This document shows, piece by piece, positions 6,079-7,388 of a stretch of DNA of 7,388 bases. The stretch spans positions 1 through 7,388 of the forward strand of contig JANQIJ010000088.1 in assembly GCA_028282185.1 (NCBI GenBank). Reading direction: 5' to 3'. A program made the translations under genes and the position numbers. The notes below the pieces were generated by a model. That model saw only the letters and a program-made list of their open reading frames with translations. It was not told the DNA's origin and did no database searches. Source of the stretch: Rhodospirillales bacterium. Its GTDB lineage: Bacteria > Pseudomonadota > Alphaproteobacteria > Rhodospirillales > Casp-alpha2. How positions within the stretch are numbered: position 1 is the stretch's first letter; each line of letters opens with the position of its first letter.

Positions 6079-6103
6079 GGAAAGTCAAAGCCGACGACTT
6101 TCC
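6079..6103. promoter_or_regulatory. 8-bp inverted repeat in the divergent intergenic region, candidate operator
   Basis: GGAAAGTC (6079-6086) and GACTTTCC (6096-6103) form a perfect 8-bp inverted repeat separated by 9 bp. It sits near the middle of the 168 bp between the divergent starts of the hydrolase (6016) and the ThDP enzyme (6185). The centre-to-centre spacing of the arms is 17 bp, not far from two helical turns, which suits a dimeric regulator. Weak -10-like words flank it on each side: TATGAC at 6122-6127 (+) and TAAGAT at 6059-6054 (-). No T-run follows the dyad on either strand, so a terminator is unlikely. No regulator gene is in the window. Confidence 0.45.
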
Positions 6104-6184
6104 CCGGGGCCGATGTTTCGCTATGACAGGCCGGTTGAAGACGGGACCACGGAACGAGCGGCGAGCGGCCGAAAGGGAGACGAG

Positions 6185-7388
6185 ATGAGCCAAGGCAAAG
6201 CGACACCCGAGGCCGCGGGCGCGGGTCGGACAGGCGCCGAACTGTTGGTCGAAACGCTTCAGGCCAATGGCGTCGACCGCGCTTTCGGGGTCCCCGGCGA
6301 GAGCTATCTGGCGGTGCTTGACGCCCTGGTCGACGCGCCGGAGATCGAGTTCGTGATTTGCCGCCAGGAAAGCGGCGCCGCGATCATGGCCGAAGCCGAC
6401 GGCAAGATGACAGGTCGGCCGGGGGTCTGTTTCGTAACCCGCGGGCCGGGCGCCACCAACGCGTCCGCCGGCGTGCATATCGGGTTTCAGGATTCCACGC
6501 CGATGGTCCTGTTCATCGGCCAGGTCGCCCGCGACCAGATCGAACGCGAGGCTTTCCAGGAAATCGACTACCGCCGGATGTTCGGCGAAATGGCCAAATG
6601 GGTGGCGCAGATCGACGATCCGGCGCGGGTTCCCGAATTGGTCAGTCAGGCCTTTCACCGGGCCATGGCCGGGCGGCCGGGGCCGGTCGTCCTGGCCCTG
6701 CCGGAAGACATGTTGCGCCAGGTCGTGCCCGGCGATCCGGTCATCCCCGGCCGGGCCGAGGCCGCCCAAGGCCATCCGGGACCGGCCGAGATGGCGGCCC
6801 TGCGAGACAGGCTGGCCAAGGCCGAGAGGCCCTTGATGGTGTTAGGCGGCGGCGGCTGGAACGAAACCGCGGCGGCCGACATGCGGGCCGCCGCCGAAGC
6901 CGCGCAAATTCCCGTCGCCGTGTCTTTCCGCCGCCAGGACCTGATCGCCAACGACCACCCGCTTTACGCCGGCGATGTCGGCATCGGCATTAATCCGAAG
7001 CTGGCCGAGCGCGTGCGAACGACGGACTTGTTGCTCGCCGTCGGCCCCCGCCTGGGCGAAATGACCACCGGCGGCTATTCCCTGATCGACATTCCGGAAC
7101 CGGCGCAACCGCTGGTCCATGTCCATCCCGGGGCCGAGGAATTGGGCCGGGTCTATCGCCCGGACCTGGCGATCAACGCCGGCATGCCGGGGTTCGCCCG
7201 GGCGTTCCGCGATATAGCCGAAGCCGCCGGTGACGGCGGCGGCGGGCGGCGCGACAATTGGGCCGGTGCCGCCCATGCGGATTACCTGGCCTGGACCGAG
7301 CCGCCCGGACCGGTGAACGGATCGACGAACGCGGAGGGCGGCCCCTATGCCGCCATGGGGCCGGTGATCGCCCATCTGCGCGACGCGC
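6185..7388 (+). CDS. Thiamine diphosphate-binding enzyme, acetolactate synthase-like, 3'-truncated by the window edge
   Basis: The visible 401 residues cover the N-terminal (PYR) and central domains of a ThDP-dependent enzyme of the acetolactate synthase/benzoylformate decarboxylase superfamily. Signature features are GVPGES (35-40), the cofactor-activating Glu62 in CRQESGAA, RGPGATN (86-92), AFQEID (123-128) and RPGPVVLALPEDM (164-176). The central domain (about 199-345) contains LMVLGGGGW and LLLAVGPRLGE, typical of the Rossmann-like domain that binds FAD in AHAS-type members. The ThDP/Mg-binding C-terminal domain (GDG...N motif) lies beyond the window. Family lengths are usually about 550 residues, so about 150 remain. 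The ATG at 6185 has GGGAG 5 nt upstream (6175-6179). Sequence alone does not say whether it makes acetolactate for branched-chain synthesis or decarboxylates another 2-oxo acid. No small regulatory subunit is visible, and the divergent hydrolase points to a catabolic role. Confidence 0.93.
   Translation, partial: MSQGKATPEAAGAGRTGAELLVETLQANGVDRAFGVPGESYLAVLDALVDAPEIEFVICRQESGAAIMAEADGKMTGRPGVCFVTRGPGATNASAGVHIGFQDSTPMVLFIGQVARDQIEREAFQEIDYRRMFGEMAKWVAQIDDPARVPELVSQAFHRAMAGRPGPVVLALPEDMLRQVVPGDPVIPGRAEAAQGHPGPAEMAALRDRLAKAERPLMVLGGGGWNETAAADMRAAAEAAQIPVAVSFRRQDLIANDHPLYAGDVGIGINPKLAERVRTTDLLLAVGPRLGEMTTGGYSLIDIPEPAQPLVHVHPGAEELGRVYRPDLAINAGMPGFARAFRDIAEAAGDGGGGRRDNWAGAAHADYLAWTEPPGPVNGSTNAEGGPYAAMGPVIAHLRDA

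Noticed and set aside
5321..6775. Hydrolase as a 484-codon frame starting at 6775
   Set aside because: The extra N-terminal 253 residues are antisense to the ThDP enzyme gene and contain no domain. The ATG at 6016 has a ribosome-binding site and gives a family-length protein.
1..7388. CRISPR arrays, insertion sequences, tRNA or rRNA genes
   Set aside because: I saw no regularly spaced repeats, transposase motifs, terminal inverted repeats, or tRNA/rRNA signatures on either strand. The only repeats are the two short tandem doublets.

Overview
The window is GC-rich, gene-dense bacterial DNA. Its style suggests a motile alphaproteobacterium, probably Rhodospirillales-like. The pointers are the codon use, the chemoreceptor hairpin variant (LNATIEAARAGEAGKGF), a short protein resembling the FliG-binding tail of alphaproteobacterial FliF, and two FNR/FixK-type boxes. 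This placement is inference, because no taxonomic marker gene is present.

Layout, left to right. (1) 1-843 (+): the 3' part of an unrecognised protein gene. (2) 893-1519 (-): a flavin reductase-like FMN-binding protein, convergent with the first gene. (3) 1652-3664 (-): a complete membrane chemoreceptor (MCP). (4) 3665-4039: 375 bp without a gene, containing an AT-rich island with two dyads that probably belongs to the MCP promoter. (5) 4040-4486 (-): a hotdog-fold acyl-CoA thioesterase. (6) 4567-4797 (-): a 76-residue soluble protein resembling only the C-terminal FliG-binding tail of FliF. (7) 4798-5320: 523 bp with no convincing protein gene but dense regulatory structure. (8) 5321-6016 (-): a dienelactone hydrolase. 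(9) 6017-6184: a divergent intergenic region with an 8-bp inverted repeat. (10) 6185-7388 (+): the N-terminal two thirds of an acetolactate synthase-like thiamine diphosphate enzyme, cut by the window end.

The most interesting part is region 7. On the minus strand it holds two copies of the same arrangement: an FNR-type box, exactly 33 bp, a conserved block starting ACAGATGAG, then a strong intrinsic terminator about 55-60 nt into the predicted transcript. In both copies the box is centred about 41.5 bp before the predicted start and a -10-like hexamer lies at -12 to -7, which is textbook class II FNR geometry. The simplest reading is a pair of sibling small RNAs induced by low oxygen (or another FNR/CRP-family signal). 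Perfect tandem duplications of 15 bp and 19 bp lie just upstream of each copy.

The protein genes do not form one clear pathway. The MCP and the FliF-tail-like protein point to motility. The hydrolase, thioesterase, flavin reductase and ThDP enzyme are general catabolic functions. The thioesterase and FliF-tail-like gene could share a transcript, and the hydrolase and ThDP enzyme are divergent and could share an operator.
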